NCBI GenBank assembly: GCA_965649825.1
Contig: OZ287704.1
Location: 744,001 to 808,000 of the forward strand
Source of the DNA: Penicillus capitatus
Lineage: Eukaryota > Chlorophyta
Direction of reading: 5' to 3'
DNA: 64,000 nt
Notes under the pieces: model-generated
Seen by the model: the letters and a program-made list of their open reading frames with translations, nothing else
Database searches by the model: none
Told to the model about the DNA's origin: nothing
Translations under genes and position numbers: made by a program
Shown: in pieces, positions 24,655 through 35,419 of the stretch
Layout of the letters: the number at the start of each line of letters is the position of its first letter
Numbering within the stretch: the first letter of the stretch is position 1

Positions 24655-25518
24655 ATGTCAAGCGTGCTCGATGAACTGACGCTGCTGTCAGATGGCGCCT
24701 CGGCGGCGTTGCTGGAATTCTTTGAAGAACAGTGCACAAGGCACGGAAGTGAAGAGACGCCGTCTTTTCCTGAGGACTGGAATCTGTCTCAGGTCCGCAG
24801 CCCTGCCGTTATCTGACTCGCATCTTCCGGTCAGTTTTGGTACACAGAGGAGACGGCAGATGTCGTGTGCCGTGAGGTAGAGTCCGCTCTGGCAGCGCGG
24901 AAGGATCCTCGTGTCGCCTGCATTTCATGTCCCACACTGGCGCGGCACTTTCGAAAGCGGTCCGGCTGCTCCTCCATGAAAGAAAGTATATCTGTGTGTG
25001 CTTGTTTAGGAATTCTCCTGTCAAGCAGACGTTGTTCGAATACGACAAGCGTTTTGCCTCGCTTGGAGATTTCGTGCATTTCGACTATCGCCGACAGCCT
25101 TGCGACATCGATCTCTCATGGCATCACTTTTTTGATGCCGTTATCGCCGATCCGCCTTATCTTGTAAGGACAATAGCAATGGCAGGCGCTCAAAACAGAC
25201 GCGTCCTTTGATCAGAGAGAGGAGTGTTTGGTAAAGACGTTGGATGCAGCGAAGCTCTTGCTCAAGGATGAAGGAGAATCGAGAATCTATCTCCTCACAG
25301 GTTACGTCATGATTGGTCACTCTTCTCTCTCACTCTTCATGATATTAGGCGCCGTAATGGGGGCCATTGCTTTACGAGAGGCCGGTCTGAAGCCCGTCGC
25401 CTTTCAACCGCAACACACAAACAAACTCGGAAACGATTTCCGACTCTATGTGAACGCAGAACCCTCTTCACTCGTCGGTCCACTGATCTCTGAACACGAA
25501 TGGAATGGAGGACAGTAA
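24655..25518 (+). CDS. EEF1AKMT1: eEF1A lysine N-methyltransferase (EFM5 / EEF1AKMT1 family)
   Basis: A class I SAM-dependent methyltransferase that modifies a lysine of elongation factor 1A. Five exons. Exon 1 ends EDWNLSQ and exon 2 resumes FWYTEETADVVCREV, the family hallmark. VACISCPTLARHFRKR is the region preceding the SAM-binding core. LFEYDKRFASLGDFVHFDY follows a 49-nt intron. The catalytic motif is DAVIADPPYL (DPPY), directly before an intron. The last exons have SRIYLLTG and GLKPVAFQPQHTNKLGNDFR, ending near 25518. Length about 215 aa, normal. The start is the first ATG and gives LLSDGASAALLEFFEEQ, which aligns with the family N-terminus. Confidence 0.9.
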
Positions 25519-25753
25519 GAGAACGTCTCTACCTCAGGCAACGTTTCATACTTGTTTACACGGGTGTAACCCATCGCCCCCACACCGATGTCTGAAATGT
25601 GTTTCCAGTATCCAGGAATCGAAGAGCCTGTTTCCTCCCAGAGATGACCACCTTCAGGAGCATCTCATAGAATTGCACAACCACCATTTGCCCCTCAAAA
25701 AAAGTGTCCTTGTGTTGTTCATTTCTTCTCCTCGTTTGTATGACTGCTGCGAT

Positions 25754-26490
25754 CTACGCACCCCCCATTCCTTCCAACAGAATTCGGGAGGCCTCTTCTC
25801 GCATCTGCCACGCACAGAGAGACCATCCCATTGCATCATATACCATTGCCATGTTCATCAAACAGATACAGAGACTGGGATGCCGACGTTCCATCGTTCT
25901 CCGAATCAATGCTCGAGTCGCGAAGCACGTTAACAGAGCCTCTGTGTAATTTCCTTGCACAAAGAGCGCGAGGCCCAACCAGTCGAGAGAAGAGCTCAGT
26001 TGTGGATGATTGGAGCCCAGTCGTGTAGAGCCAATGCACAGAGCACGACGGTGCAGGATCTCGGCCTCATGCGGTTCGTTTCGAGCAATCAGCTGAATTC
26101 CCAAGTAACTCAAGAGATAGGCCACTTGCAGATTATCCGGCGTGCACAGACTGTCTCTCAAACAGGCCCAGATGCGCCGGGAGAACGTCAATGGAGGCGC
26201 TTCGACGGACGAGATGAGTTCACGCAATTCTGCTGTCACCTTGAGAGCGCACACAGATCTTGTACATAGCACCTTCGTGGGAGACCCCCTACACGCCGCG
26301 ATGCCGTCCCGGGTCTTTCAACTTTCGCAAATTCAACGAACGGGATGCTGGCGGACAGACATAGTGATCGCGTTATCTGCACCATACCGAAATCTTACCG
26401 ACGTCGCAGAGGGACAGGCGTCATCCACGTCGTAAACGTTGCTGCCGAAGCGTCATCCTCCTCCGAAGCGACATTGGACGGTGCATGCAT
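25754..26490 (-). CDS. Tetratricopeptide-repeat protein, kinesin-light-chain-like repeats
   Basis: The main exon (about 26270-25754) encodes at least three TPR units with the kinesin-light-chain spacing: LQVAYLLSYLGIQLIARNEP, HPQLSSSLDWLGLALFVQG with NYTEALL, and HPSLCICLMNMAMVYDAMG. They are followed by a short C-terminal helix ending LLEGMGGA. Such repeats bind peptides; the partner is unknown. An upstream start at 26490 (MHAPSNVASEEDD) is plausible, with a 5' splice site at about 26395, but the two joins between it and the TPR exon were not resolved. The protein is short for this type (about 210 aa). Cysteine content is high for a cytosolic TPR protein. Confidence 0.65.
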
Positions 26491-26718
26491 ACGAGAGGCA
26501 ACAGGACTGCGCAAGCACGACGCCAGAAGACAACTCTGCACTCGCGACGAGAGCCGCGTCGGTAATGAAATCGTTCACGAAAAAGGAATCCGCGCGACGT
26601 CGGTCGGAATCTTGATGAGATGAAAAGGGAAGTTACGCAAAGCGCATGTCTCTGATGCGGATCCAGATCTCGACAGAAACTCTCTTAGAATCTCAAAAGT
26701 CCGATCTGCGAAGACATG

Positions 26719-27502
26719 TCACATCAAACTCTGTTCGACCAGCTCCGCCACACGCTTTGAACTCTGTGGGTTCTGACCCGTAATCAGTTGACCGTCCTGC
26801 ACCGCATGCGGTTGCCAGTCGCCTGCACGTTCGAACAATCCGCCGAGTTCCTTCAGTTTATCTTCCAAGAGGTACGGCACATATGGCGTGTTGCCTGTCA
26901 CATCTTCTTCGGTATTGGTGAAGCCGGTAACGCGCTTTTCTCGAACAAGTGGTTCACCATTGGCGTCCTTTGCGCCCAGCAGAGCACCTGGGCCGTGACA
27001 GACGGCACTGACGATTTTGCCTTGTGCCCAGGCGTCGCTCAGCACTTTCCCAACGGAGGTATTGTCAGGCATGTCATACATGACACCCAATCCACCAGGC
27101 ACGAACACGGCATCGAAGTCGGATGCCGAGACATCTCCAACAGCCTGGCTCGATTTCAAAGCAGCGACGGCCGTTTCTGCAATGCGACGTTTGAAAGATG
27201 TGTTTACTGAACAAACGCACCGTCTTGAAGGAAACGCTCGACGTCGGCAGTCTTGAACCCTTCGGCGAGACTCCCCGGGTCGATCGGTATCTCTCCTCCC
27301 TTCACTGACGACAGCACAACGTCGAAGCCTTTGTCGACAAAGTGATTGTACGGAGCCGCGATTTCTTCATACCTGACACCGTAAAGTGTAAAGAGTGGGA
27401 TAAGAGTGAGATTCCTAGATTCCTGTACCAAACGCCTGTTGGTTGATCCCATTCGCCTTTGCGGTCGGACGATGTCGCAACGAAGAGAATCTTCTTAGAC
27501 AT
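26719..27502 (-). CDS. DJ-1/PfpI superfamily protein (Hsp31-like, type 1 glutamine amidotransferase fold)
   Basis: Three exons: ATG 27502 (MSKKILFVATSSDRKGEW), a 57-nt or so intron, YEEIAAPYNHFVDKGFDVVL, a 45-nt intron, then the main exon. The nucleophile elbow is AVCHGPGALLGAKD, with the reactive Cys. The rest of the core is FDAVFVPGGLGVMYDMPDN and VTGFTNTEEDVTGN, ending TGQNPQSSKRVAELVEQSL. Size about 235 aa matches Hsp31-like glyoxalase III / chaperones rather than the shorter DJ-1 proper. The likely role is detoxifying dicarbonyls or protecting proteins from glycation; the exact activity is inferred from the family. It is divergent from SMC6, 61 bp between start codons. Confidence 0.9.
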
Positions 27503-27563
27503 TTAGAACGAGCGACACGGTACAATTGGAACGCATTGACGGTGACGTTACTTGCCATTAAAG

Positions 27564-30500
27564 ATGGACGACTTCGACGAAGAGGCGAGCGTCTATTCGC
27601 ACAAGCGCGAACGGACAAGGCGACCCACATCGACACGAAGCGCCTCCCGTCGACGACTCGAGCCAGCAGGTATTGCCCTCTCGCCGAAAAAGAAGTCCGA
27701 TCTCACATGCGTTTGTACGTATGGATGCGTCTACGTGTCCAGAGCTGAACTCGAATGATCAAGAAGGCCGTTCGAAGGCGGCATACAACTGGGTGGTCAA
27801 AGGAGAAGCCACAGCGCCGCGACGCAAAGTGCAGGTACGCGAAACGCATTCATTCGCGTTCGCTACAGTGTAACGGTTCAGGGCTACGACTTGAAGATTC
27901 CGGCCGACGGAGGCCATGCAGGACAGCTGCTCAGAGTCAAGCTCATTCACTTCATGTGCCACGATCACTTCGAGATCTACTTTGGGTATGTCTCCCACGT
28001 TCCGATTGCGCCGAGAGGTGTCCCATAGGAAACATGTGAATTTCGTTTCTGGCAAGAACGGATCAGGGAAATCGGCGATCTTGCAGGCCATCCAAGTCTG
28101 CTTTGGCTCCAAAGCATTTGACACCGGTCGTGGAAAGAACATCAATGGCTTCATCAAGACGGTGGGCATCATGCGAGGAAAGGGACAACGATGCATGGTT
28201 GCTGGTTGGGGTGTCTAGGGGAAGAGCTATGCCAAGGCGTCCGTTAGCCTGTGGAATACAGGCAGCAATGCATATCGACCAGAAGATTACGGACGGGTCA
28301 TTACAATAGAAAGATCGTTTGCCCAAGGAAGCAGTCGTTACTCGCTAATCAGCGAAAAGGGCTACTGTCTTTCAAACAAGAAACACGATCTGGATGAGAT
28401 GATTGTGGCGTTCGGAATTTTGTGCAAGAATCCAATGGTGATTCTCACTCAAGTGCGACCAATAATTGACATGGGTGCTGTACAAGAGGGTGGATGCTGC
28501 ATCTAGGGAGCTGCCAGTTCTTTTCTGAGAGGACGGAAACTGGCAACCGATCTGTACTGTCTCTATATGAAGGCAACGGAATTCGAGGAAGCAGCTGAGG
28601 AACATAACGAATCGAGCAAACAGATTCAGAACCAGAAACAACACATCGAATCTGTCGAGGAAATGCTAATGGTCGTGCACTTCCTTGGATTTGTGCATTC
28701 TTTGAAGGCGTGTTTAGGAACTGCATCACGAACGGATGGATCTGTCCGCGAGATTGGAGCGTGCTCACGAACAGAGAACAGCAGTCGAATGCCTGGAACA
28801 CGCCCAGAAAGTCAGCGGATTTCTCGAAGTCCGTCACACATCGCCTTTGGTGCCTCATAGCTTTCCGTCGATGGCAACAGGTTAAGGAGCGAGAGAGGGA
28901 GGTGGTCGAACAAGAGGCCAACATCAAAGAAGAGACAGCAGCTGTGGCGGCGCTGACAGAAGATCTAAATGCGAAGAAACGTGAAGTAGACAAAGCGAAT
29001 ACAGAAAAGCAATCCTTCGTGCGTTCGTCTAAATAAATAACCCTGGCGCAGCCGATCTGTTTCTGTCTGTATTAGGATGCCGAGAGCCAGGCTGCCGCGA
29101 TCCGGGCAATGCTTGACCGCCTCCGAAGAGAAGAACACGAACTCAAGGAACAGAAAAGGTGATGATCCTTCTGCCTGAAGGCTTTCCAGTTTCCGAGATG
29201 CATCTCCAGAGCGGCCGAGAAAGCGTGTCGAGATCCCAAGAAACGTATCGTCGATTTAGAGAAGGAGGTTCAAGAGTTGAAGCGTAAAAAGAGTGAGAAG
29301 GAGACAAATCTGGAGGCATTGAGAAATGATGACGGAGAGGAAGTCCGAGTGAGCGGCATCCCATGGTCGATCGGCACACCATCCATGGTTCTGTGCTGGC
29401 CAGGCGGCAAGGGCGGAATTTGCAGCTGCAGTGGCAGCACGAGAGGAATGCGTGCAGAAACTGACATCCGACATCGAACACCGTCGTCAGGAGATAAGGT
29501 TTGTCAAGAAGTCAATGGCGTTGTCGCGTATCTGTTGCTTGCCTGGTATGCAGCAAGATGCGTGAGAATATTGCCGACCATGAAAAGAAGCTCAAGAGAC
29601 TGGTGGACACCTGTGATGAACACAAAGCAGATGTTCGTCACAGATTTGACAGCCAACGGTCCTTTCTCACACAGATGTGTTTTGCAGATTCGCCGTCTGG
29701 AGAGCAGTCTCAATGAGCTTCGCCGTACGCAGCGCGATCCGCTGTCCATGTTTGGCGGCGAGGCGATCCGACGACTTCTAGCTGCGATACAAGGAATGAA
29801 GGTTCACACACTGCCGACCTAAGCGATCTCTCATTTTTCTGTCATTAAGGACCGTTTTGAGCACGAGCCCATTGGCCCTGTTGGACGGTACCTATCGGTG
29901 AGGGATGACAGATGGAGTGTCTCAATTGAGTTTGCCATCGGTCATCTGTTCAACACCTTCATCGTTCACAGTTTCCAAGATGAAGAGACACTTCGGGTAC
30001 CTCTCTTGCAACAATGTGCCCATCCGACATGCTCTTCCTGCAGACGATCTGTCACCGAGTGGATTCCCGAATCCGTCTCCACATCGTGGTCTATCCGTTC
30101 GATCGTGCCCCTTACAATATCGGCACCTATGACAATCCTCCGCATCTGACGATTCTCAGGGTCTGAGACATACGACGCACGTTTTTTGGGCTAATGGGGC
30201 ATTTTTTGGTGCAGATCCTGCAGTTGGTCGATTTCCAGTTTCGGCATGTCATTCGCAATATCTTGATCGATTACGGAGGAGCAGAGCGGATCGTTTTGGC
30301 TGACAGCGAAGATAACGCTTTTCAGATCTTGCAAGAGAAAACAGATGGCTTTGTGCCCAATTCTGTTCGATTACCAACCGGCAGAAAAGTGTACATGAGT
30401 CGCAATTCGAAAGTGGAAAACGATCATCGAATACGGATCGATGTGGAGAGACGATGGTATGTAGGCCTCAGTGCATGATGGGAGAAAACTGCATCCGCGT

Positions 30501-32230
30501 CTTGTAAAGGACATCACACAACAGATCAGCCGATTGGCCCAGGAACTGGAAGTCAGAAAAGAAACATTCGCAGCAAAGCAGGTGCCTTTATCATACTGTC
30601 TTTCAAGATGACTGGAATGCCATGTTACGATTTGTGGTTTAGAGTGAGAGGCAAGAAAGTGAGCAGATATTCCGAGACCTGTCAAAAGAGCATGATAAGG
30701 CAGAATCTGAGCTCTTTTCTGTGAGCATACCTTTCACGGAGAGACTCCATCGAGAGAGGCTTTGATGTGACAGATCCAACAGGCACACAACCTTGAGCAT
30801 ATCGAATTACAACAGCTGAAGGAACGTGGGCCGTCTTTGCCTGCCTATGCTGCTTTCGATATCGAAAGCCTCGTCGAAGAAATTGCCAAGATCGAGACCG
30901 CCATCCAAGACGTCCAACGAAGAGCAAGTGCCGTTCCCCACTGTCCTCCCTTTGACGAGAGATTCCGCAGATCGATGAGGTGGAGAAGGAACTGAAGTTC
31001 AAGGAGCAGCAGGTGACATCGACAGATGAACGCATCGCCACACATCGGACAGAATTCCACAGCAAGAAGAAGGACGCGGATGCCTTGAGTGTCCAGATGA
31101 ACCGCATCCTCTCCCGCTGCCATTCAGCAACCACTGCTTTCGAACGTGCCCAAGTGCTGGTGACACAGAAGGAGAATAAGCTCAAGCAGTTGGTCGAAGA
31201 TAGCGATGCCATGATGCAAAAGGTCACAGAGCTACAGAGCAAAGCAATGGACCAGTGCAGCGAAGAACAGTTCCAACAGTCGATGCTCTATATCGACGCA
31301 CAGAGAGTGGGGGAACCGGATGCGAACAGGCCATTGACGACGGAGAGGTTGCAGTCGTGGGTGGTCGATCTGAATAGAAGGATTCGCAATTTCCGCTTGC
31401 ACTCCAACGATGACTACGATGACCTACAGGTCCAGCCACCCTTCTGCTGAACCACGATGCCATTCTCTGATCGTTACAGGATCAGTATGCCGACATATCA
31501 ACGCACATCGATAGCAAAACAACAGCCGTTCAGGGTCTCAAGCAGCTTTGCGAGGAATCGGAGATAGGGCTGAAGAAACGCAGCCAATTGTACAGAAAGA
31601 ATCAGAAAAGAATGGACACCATGATCAACGCACACTTCAACAGGTACCATCTCCATCTGTCGCTTCTGCAGGTCTAAATCGCCGCCAAAGGTACATGAAG
31701 AAGCGTGCTCACCACGGCAACCTCAAACCGAACCACAAGGAACAGATCGTCGATATCCATGTCTCTCTATCTGTGGTTGGTATGGGATGGCATCTGTCTG
31801 GTGCGTGCAGGTGAAATTGGCGAACCAAGACGAGGACGTATGTGATATGGCATCGCTCTCGGGTGGAGAACGTTCGTTCACAACCGTCTCCCTGTTGTTG
31901 GCACTAGGTATGGCATTTCTGCCTGTCCCTTCTCATCTGTCTTTCGTGTTCTTAGCGTCTGTTGTGAATTCTCCCTTTCATTGCATGGATGAATTCGATG
32001 TCTTCACAGATGCCATCACGAAACATTGTGCCATTCAAGCGCTGTTGGAAACGGCGGCGTATGAGAAAACGGAATCGCAGTTCGTCTTCTTCAGTCCACA
32101 AGATGTTGGAACGGTGGAAGATGTACTGAGAGAGATCAATAAAAAGAATGCATCGAATTCCGATCAGCTTCCGATTCCCTCAGATTTCGTTATGATCTAT
32201 CGCATGGCTGCACCACTACGTACTGAATAA
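27564..32230 (+). CDS. SMC6: Structural maintenance of chromosomes protein 6
   Basis: SMC6 is the ATPase arm of the SMC5/6 complex used in recombination repair and chromosome resolution. The first exon (from ATG 27564) is basic and serine-rich. The ATPase head starts LLRVKLIHFMCHDHFEIYFG, a close match to SMC6 (MCH motif). Walker A (SGKNGSGKSAILQA) lies near 28049-28080, then FDTGRGKNINGFIKT and CKNPMVILTQ. About 3 kb of charged heptad-like sequence follows, forming both coiled-coil arms. The hinge region near 29730-30450 includes FGGEAIRRLLAAI and RHVIRNILIDYGGAERIVLA. The C-terminal head has ASLSGGERSFTTVSLLLA near 31850 and Walker B CMDEFDVFTD near 31985. It ends SQFVFFSPQDVGTVEDV. At least twelve introns, one with TGATGTGACAG at 30763-30773. 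Not every exon join was checked. Confidence 0.93.
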
Positions 32231-32354
32231 AGAGCATGAGAAAAGATATCTGCACGGCGTAAGGTCTGTGCAGGGGTGAGATGTGACATCGTGAAAAGGA
32301 CCCTTTATATTCATCAAGCATTCCGATTTCGCATCCGCCGCCGTTCGGTCATCC

Positions 32355-32370
32355 TTCGTTCGTTCGTTCG
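32355..32370. repeat. (TTCG)n tract in the RPS2 leader
   Basis: About four TTCG units in sense orientation, 20 nt upstream of the RPS2 ATG. Shared with the leaders of ethanolamine kinase and AP-4 beta. Confidence 0.9.
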
Positions 32371-32389
32371 CGTCCTATAGATCTCTCTC

Positions 32390-33376
32390 ATGGCAGAACG
32401 TGGAGGTTTTGGTGGAGGATTCGGTGGTCGCCGTGGACGTGGCGATCGAGGACGTGGTCGAGGAAGAAGTCGTGGACGTAAGGACGAAAAAAGCGAGTGG
32501 GTCCCGCTCACAAAACTCGGCCGTCTCGTCCAACAGGTCTTTCCCCGCGCAACGCCGCCATCAGGACACACCACGGTTGCTTCAGGGTCACATCAAGAAC
32601 TTGGAGCAGATCTATCTCTTCTCCCTTCCCGTCAAGGAATTCCAAATCATCGATCACTTTCTGGGTGAATCTGCGCTGAAAGATGAGGTTCTGAAAATTA
32701 TGCCGGTGCAAAAACAGACACGTGCAGGACAGCGAACACGATTCAAAGTGAGGCGCGACGCAAATCTGGCGGCATAGGATGACACAGAATGCCCCTGTCT
32801 GATTCCTCAATGATGTCACTCATTATGTCACTCTTTTCTGATGCCGATCTCCGAAGCGCACACCGAGTGAGATAACGTCTGTCTCAGGCCTTTGTGGTGG
32901 TGGGTGATATGAATGGGCACGTTGGATTGGGAGTGAAATGCGCCAAGGAGGTGGCGACTGCCATCCGTGGTGCCATCATTGCCGCCAAGATGTCGGTGAT
33001 CCCCGTTCGTCGTGGTTACTGGGGAAACAACATCGGCAATCCACATACCGTCCCTGTCAAAGTCACCGGACACTGTGGATCGGTGGCCGTACGGCTGATT
33101 CCTGCCCCCAGAGGTGCCGGTATCGTGGCTGCTCGTGTGCCCAAGAAGGTTCTGGAGTTTGCTGGCATCGACGATTGCTATACATCATCGAACGGTCACA
33201 CCAGAACGCTGGGAAATTTTGTGAAAGCGACGTTTGATGCTCTCCGACAGACATACGGTTTCTTGTCGCCTGAGTTGTGGCGCGAGACGACTTTCACAAA
33301 ATCCCCAATCCAAGAGTTTACAGATGCTCTGTCAATTGCCCCCAATTTGGCAGCTAAGAAAGCAGCAGACTTCTGA
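32390..33376 (+). CDS. RPS2: 40S ribosomal protein uS5 (RPS2)
   Basis: A component of the small ribosomal subunit near the mRNA entry site. The N-terminus is an RGG-rich tail ([19 protein letters not shown]) as in eukaryotic uS5. Exon 1 ends LVQQ; intron 1 of about 46 nt follows. Exon 2 encodes [20 protein letters not shown] and [13 protein letters not shown], ending at 32747. Intron 2 (32748-32887, 140 nt) is much longer than usual here and carries a candidate snoRNA. Exon 3 resumes [20 protein letters not shown] and continues through [19 protein letters not shown] and [20 protein letters not shown] to the stop at 33376. Full length, no anomalies. Confidence 0.96.
32770..32846 (+). ncRNA. 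Candidate box C/D snoRNA inside RPS2 intron 2
   Basis: All four boxes appear in the correct order: C AGGATGA (32776-32782, one change from RTGATGA), D' CTGA (32799-32802), C' ATGATGT (32810-32816) and D CTGA (32838-32841). The ends can form a terminal stem of five pairs (CGGCA at 32770-32774 with TGCCG at 32842-32846). The antisense element just before D' (GAATGCCCC with flanking T and G) is complementary to the GGGGGCATTC segment of 18S rRNA as I recall it, giving 11 consecutive pairs including one G-U. The host is a ribosomal protein intron, the usual home for such RNAs. Box motifs and stem are seen; the target match and expression are inferred. Confidence 0.62.
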
Positions 33377-33816
33377 GTTGAGGAGGCAAACATGCGTCGT
33401 TTTCTGTAACCTCATGCCTTGGTTTAAAATTCTGTTAGATGATAAATCAATGTTACCCCGCCGTCCAGTACACAACTTCATTCAACAACAATACAGTCGG
33501 TGTCAATACACGCATCAAGGTCAAAGCCTACACGCATCAAGGTAACATGCACTTCGACAGATGTCGGTTGCCCTTCATTAAATGATATAAAAAGTCAGAG
33601 ACATTGTGACAAATAGGGGGTCGTCGTGACTTAGAACGGTGGTTGTTTGTTGCTGATTGAGACATCCAGATAGTCCTGTAGAGCACAGAGAATGCCTCGT
33701 GCACACTTGAGTCGTTCTATGTTGATATTGCAACAAACGGAAAAGAAAACCGGCCCATTGGATTAAGAAAATGCGTCGAAAGAGGAGAAGCGATGCTGAC
33801 ATCCATCCGTGTCGAT

Positions 33817-34992
33817 TTAGCTGAGTTCCGTCGTGAGCTCGTTATCGATAAACTCATCGATGAGTGAATCGGGGAACTCGACGTTCATTGGATCGGCACC
33901 CAATCGGACGCTCTGGATGATCTCTTTGATCTCCTTCTCACTCTGACGTTTCTCAACCTGTCACATCATGCTCACTCTATGGCATTGAGATTCCGAGGCG
34001 GATGTCGCACCTGCTGCATCATGTCGGAATCGGATCTGAGAAGCTGATCATTCATTTGGAGTGCAGCAGTTGGCAGACGTTTTTTGAACCATGGATGATT
34101 GATGATCTGTTCGATCGAAAAACGGTTATGCACACGGGAAAGGCATCCCTTGATCAAATCCACGGCACCCACGGAGAGGAAACTGGGCAGACGATAGTTG
34201 AGTTCCCGAACACGTGACCGGACGATCTCTTGGTAACGGGGATCGCCAGCCGGAACATCCCGAGGAGAAAACGGATACTCGCCAACAAGCATCACATACA
34301 AGACGACCCCACATGACCACAGATCGTATTTCTGAGCTTCGTATTTCATACGGTCCACATTGTTAATCACCTCAGGTGCCATGTAGTCGAGCGATCCCAC
34401 CATCGATCTGCACAAACGAACATCTCACCAACTGCCCATGCACAATGCACCATCATGACGTCGGATCCGATTGGACAGCTTCCATGCAGGAGTAGCCAAA
34501 ATCGCAGAGCTTGAGCAGGGGACACTTTGAACGACCATCATGATACTGCAACAGAAGATTCTCGCATTTGATGTCCCTTGATGCCACGCCTCTCTTGTGA
34601 CAGTAATCCACTGCCAAGATGAGTTGCTGAAACATCGTTCGTGCATCGTTTTCTGTCAGACGGCCCCGACTTGCCACAAAATCGAATAGGTCTCCACCGT
34701 TGGCATGCTCCATGACAATAACCAAATACCCAGGAACGGCAAAACATTTTTTGTATTCGATAATATGTGGATGGTGCAGTGCTCGGTGATTGAGAACTTC
34801 GCGTTCGAGGTTGCGCATCTTGGCGCCACCTGTGACAAATTTGAGTGCCACGTGTCGACATTTGGCTGCGTCCAATGCTTCGGCGACCGTGCCGAAACTT
34901 CCATTCCCAAGCACTCTCACTAACTGGTAGCGCGGCTGTGAGCGCAAAAGGTAACTAACTTTTTTGTGTTCGAGTTTTCTCCCGCCTGTCAT
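33817..34992 (-). CDS. SnRK2-like protein kinase 1 (tandem cluster)
   Basis: Three exons. The start is ATG 34992 (MTGGRKLEHKK). Glycine loop GNGSFGTV; VALKF lysine; EREVLNHRALHHPHIIEY aligns with plant SnRK2. The catalytic loop is GVASRDIKCENLL, with Ser in place of the HRD His, and the DFG is CDFGYS. The activation segment after intron 1 reads SMVGSLDYMAPEV. C-lobe: [39 protein letters not shown] ends the domain. Intron 2 (5' GTGCGA, ending TGATGTGACAG at 33958-33968) precedes an acidic tail ending TTELS. SnRK2 enzymes act in osmotic and nutrient stress signalling; the algal role is inferred. Confidence 0.88.
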
Positions 34993-35419
34993 TTCGCTCT
35001 GGCTACAAGACACCGACAACGGCGAAGATTATCGTTATGCACAGCTGAGTTGGCGGATTTGATAATACGAAGCGAATGAGAAGGCTGATGAGGCAAAGAA
35101 ACGAAGAACGGTTGAGGTGACGTTCGATTATTCTCTCGACAGGGAATGGATCAGCGTCTGCAAGTTGACCTCACTCTTTTGCTCTCTCTCACTCATCGGG
35201 AATTGGACAGAGATGCCAAAAGCAGTCATCCTCTTCATTATCATCAATAACAACAAGAAAGTAGACTGTACTTAAACACAACACTCAAGCCACGAGATGC
35301 AGGCAGACCAGTAAAGCAGCAAAACAACCGGTATAGAGGTAGAGACGGCGTTAAAAGTTAATCTCTTTCGTCCGTTACGAAAAAGCAGATCCACGCGTCA
35401 CACTTTGGAACAGCGACAG
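34993..35419. other. Intergenic region between kinase genes 1 and 2
   Basis: About 430 bp holding the upstream region of kinase 1 and the 3' end of kinase 2. No gene or repeat was recognised. Confidence 0.6.
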
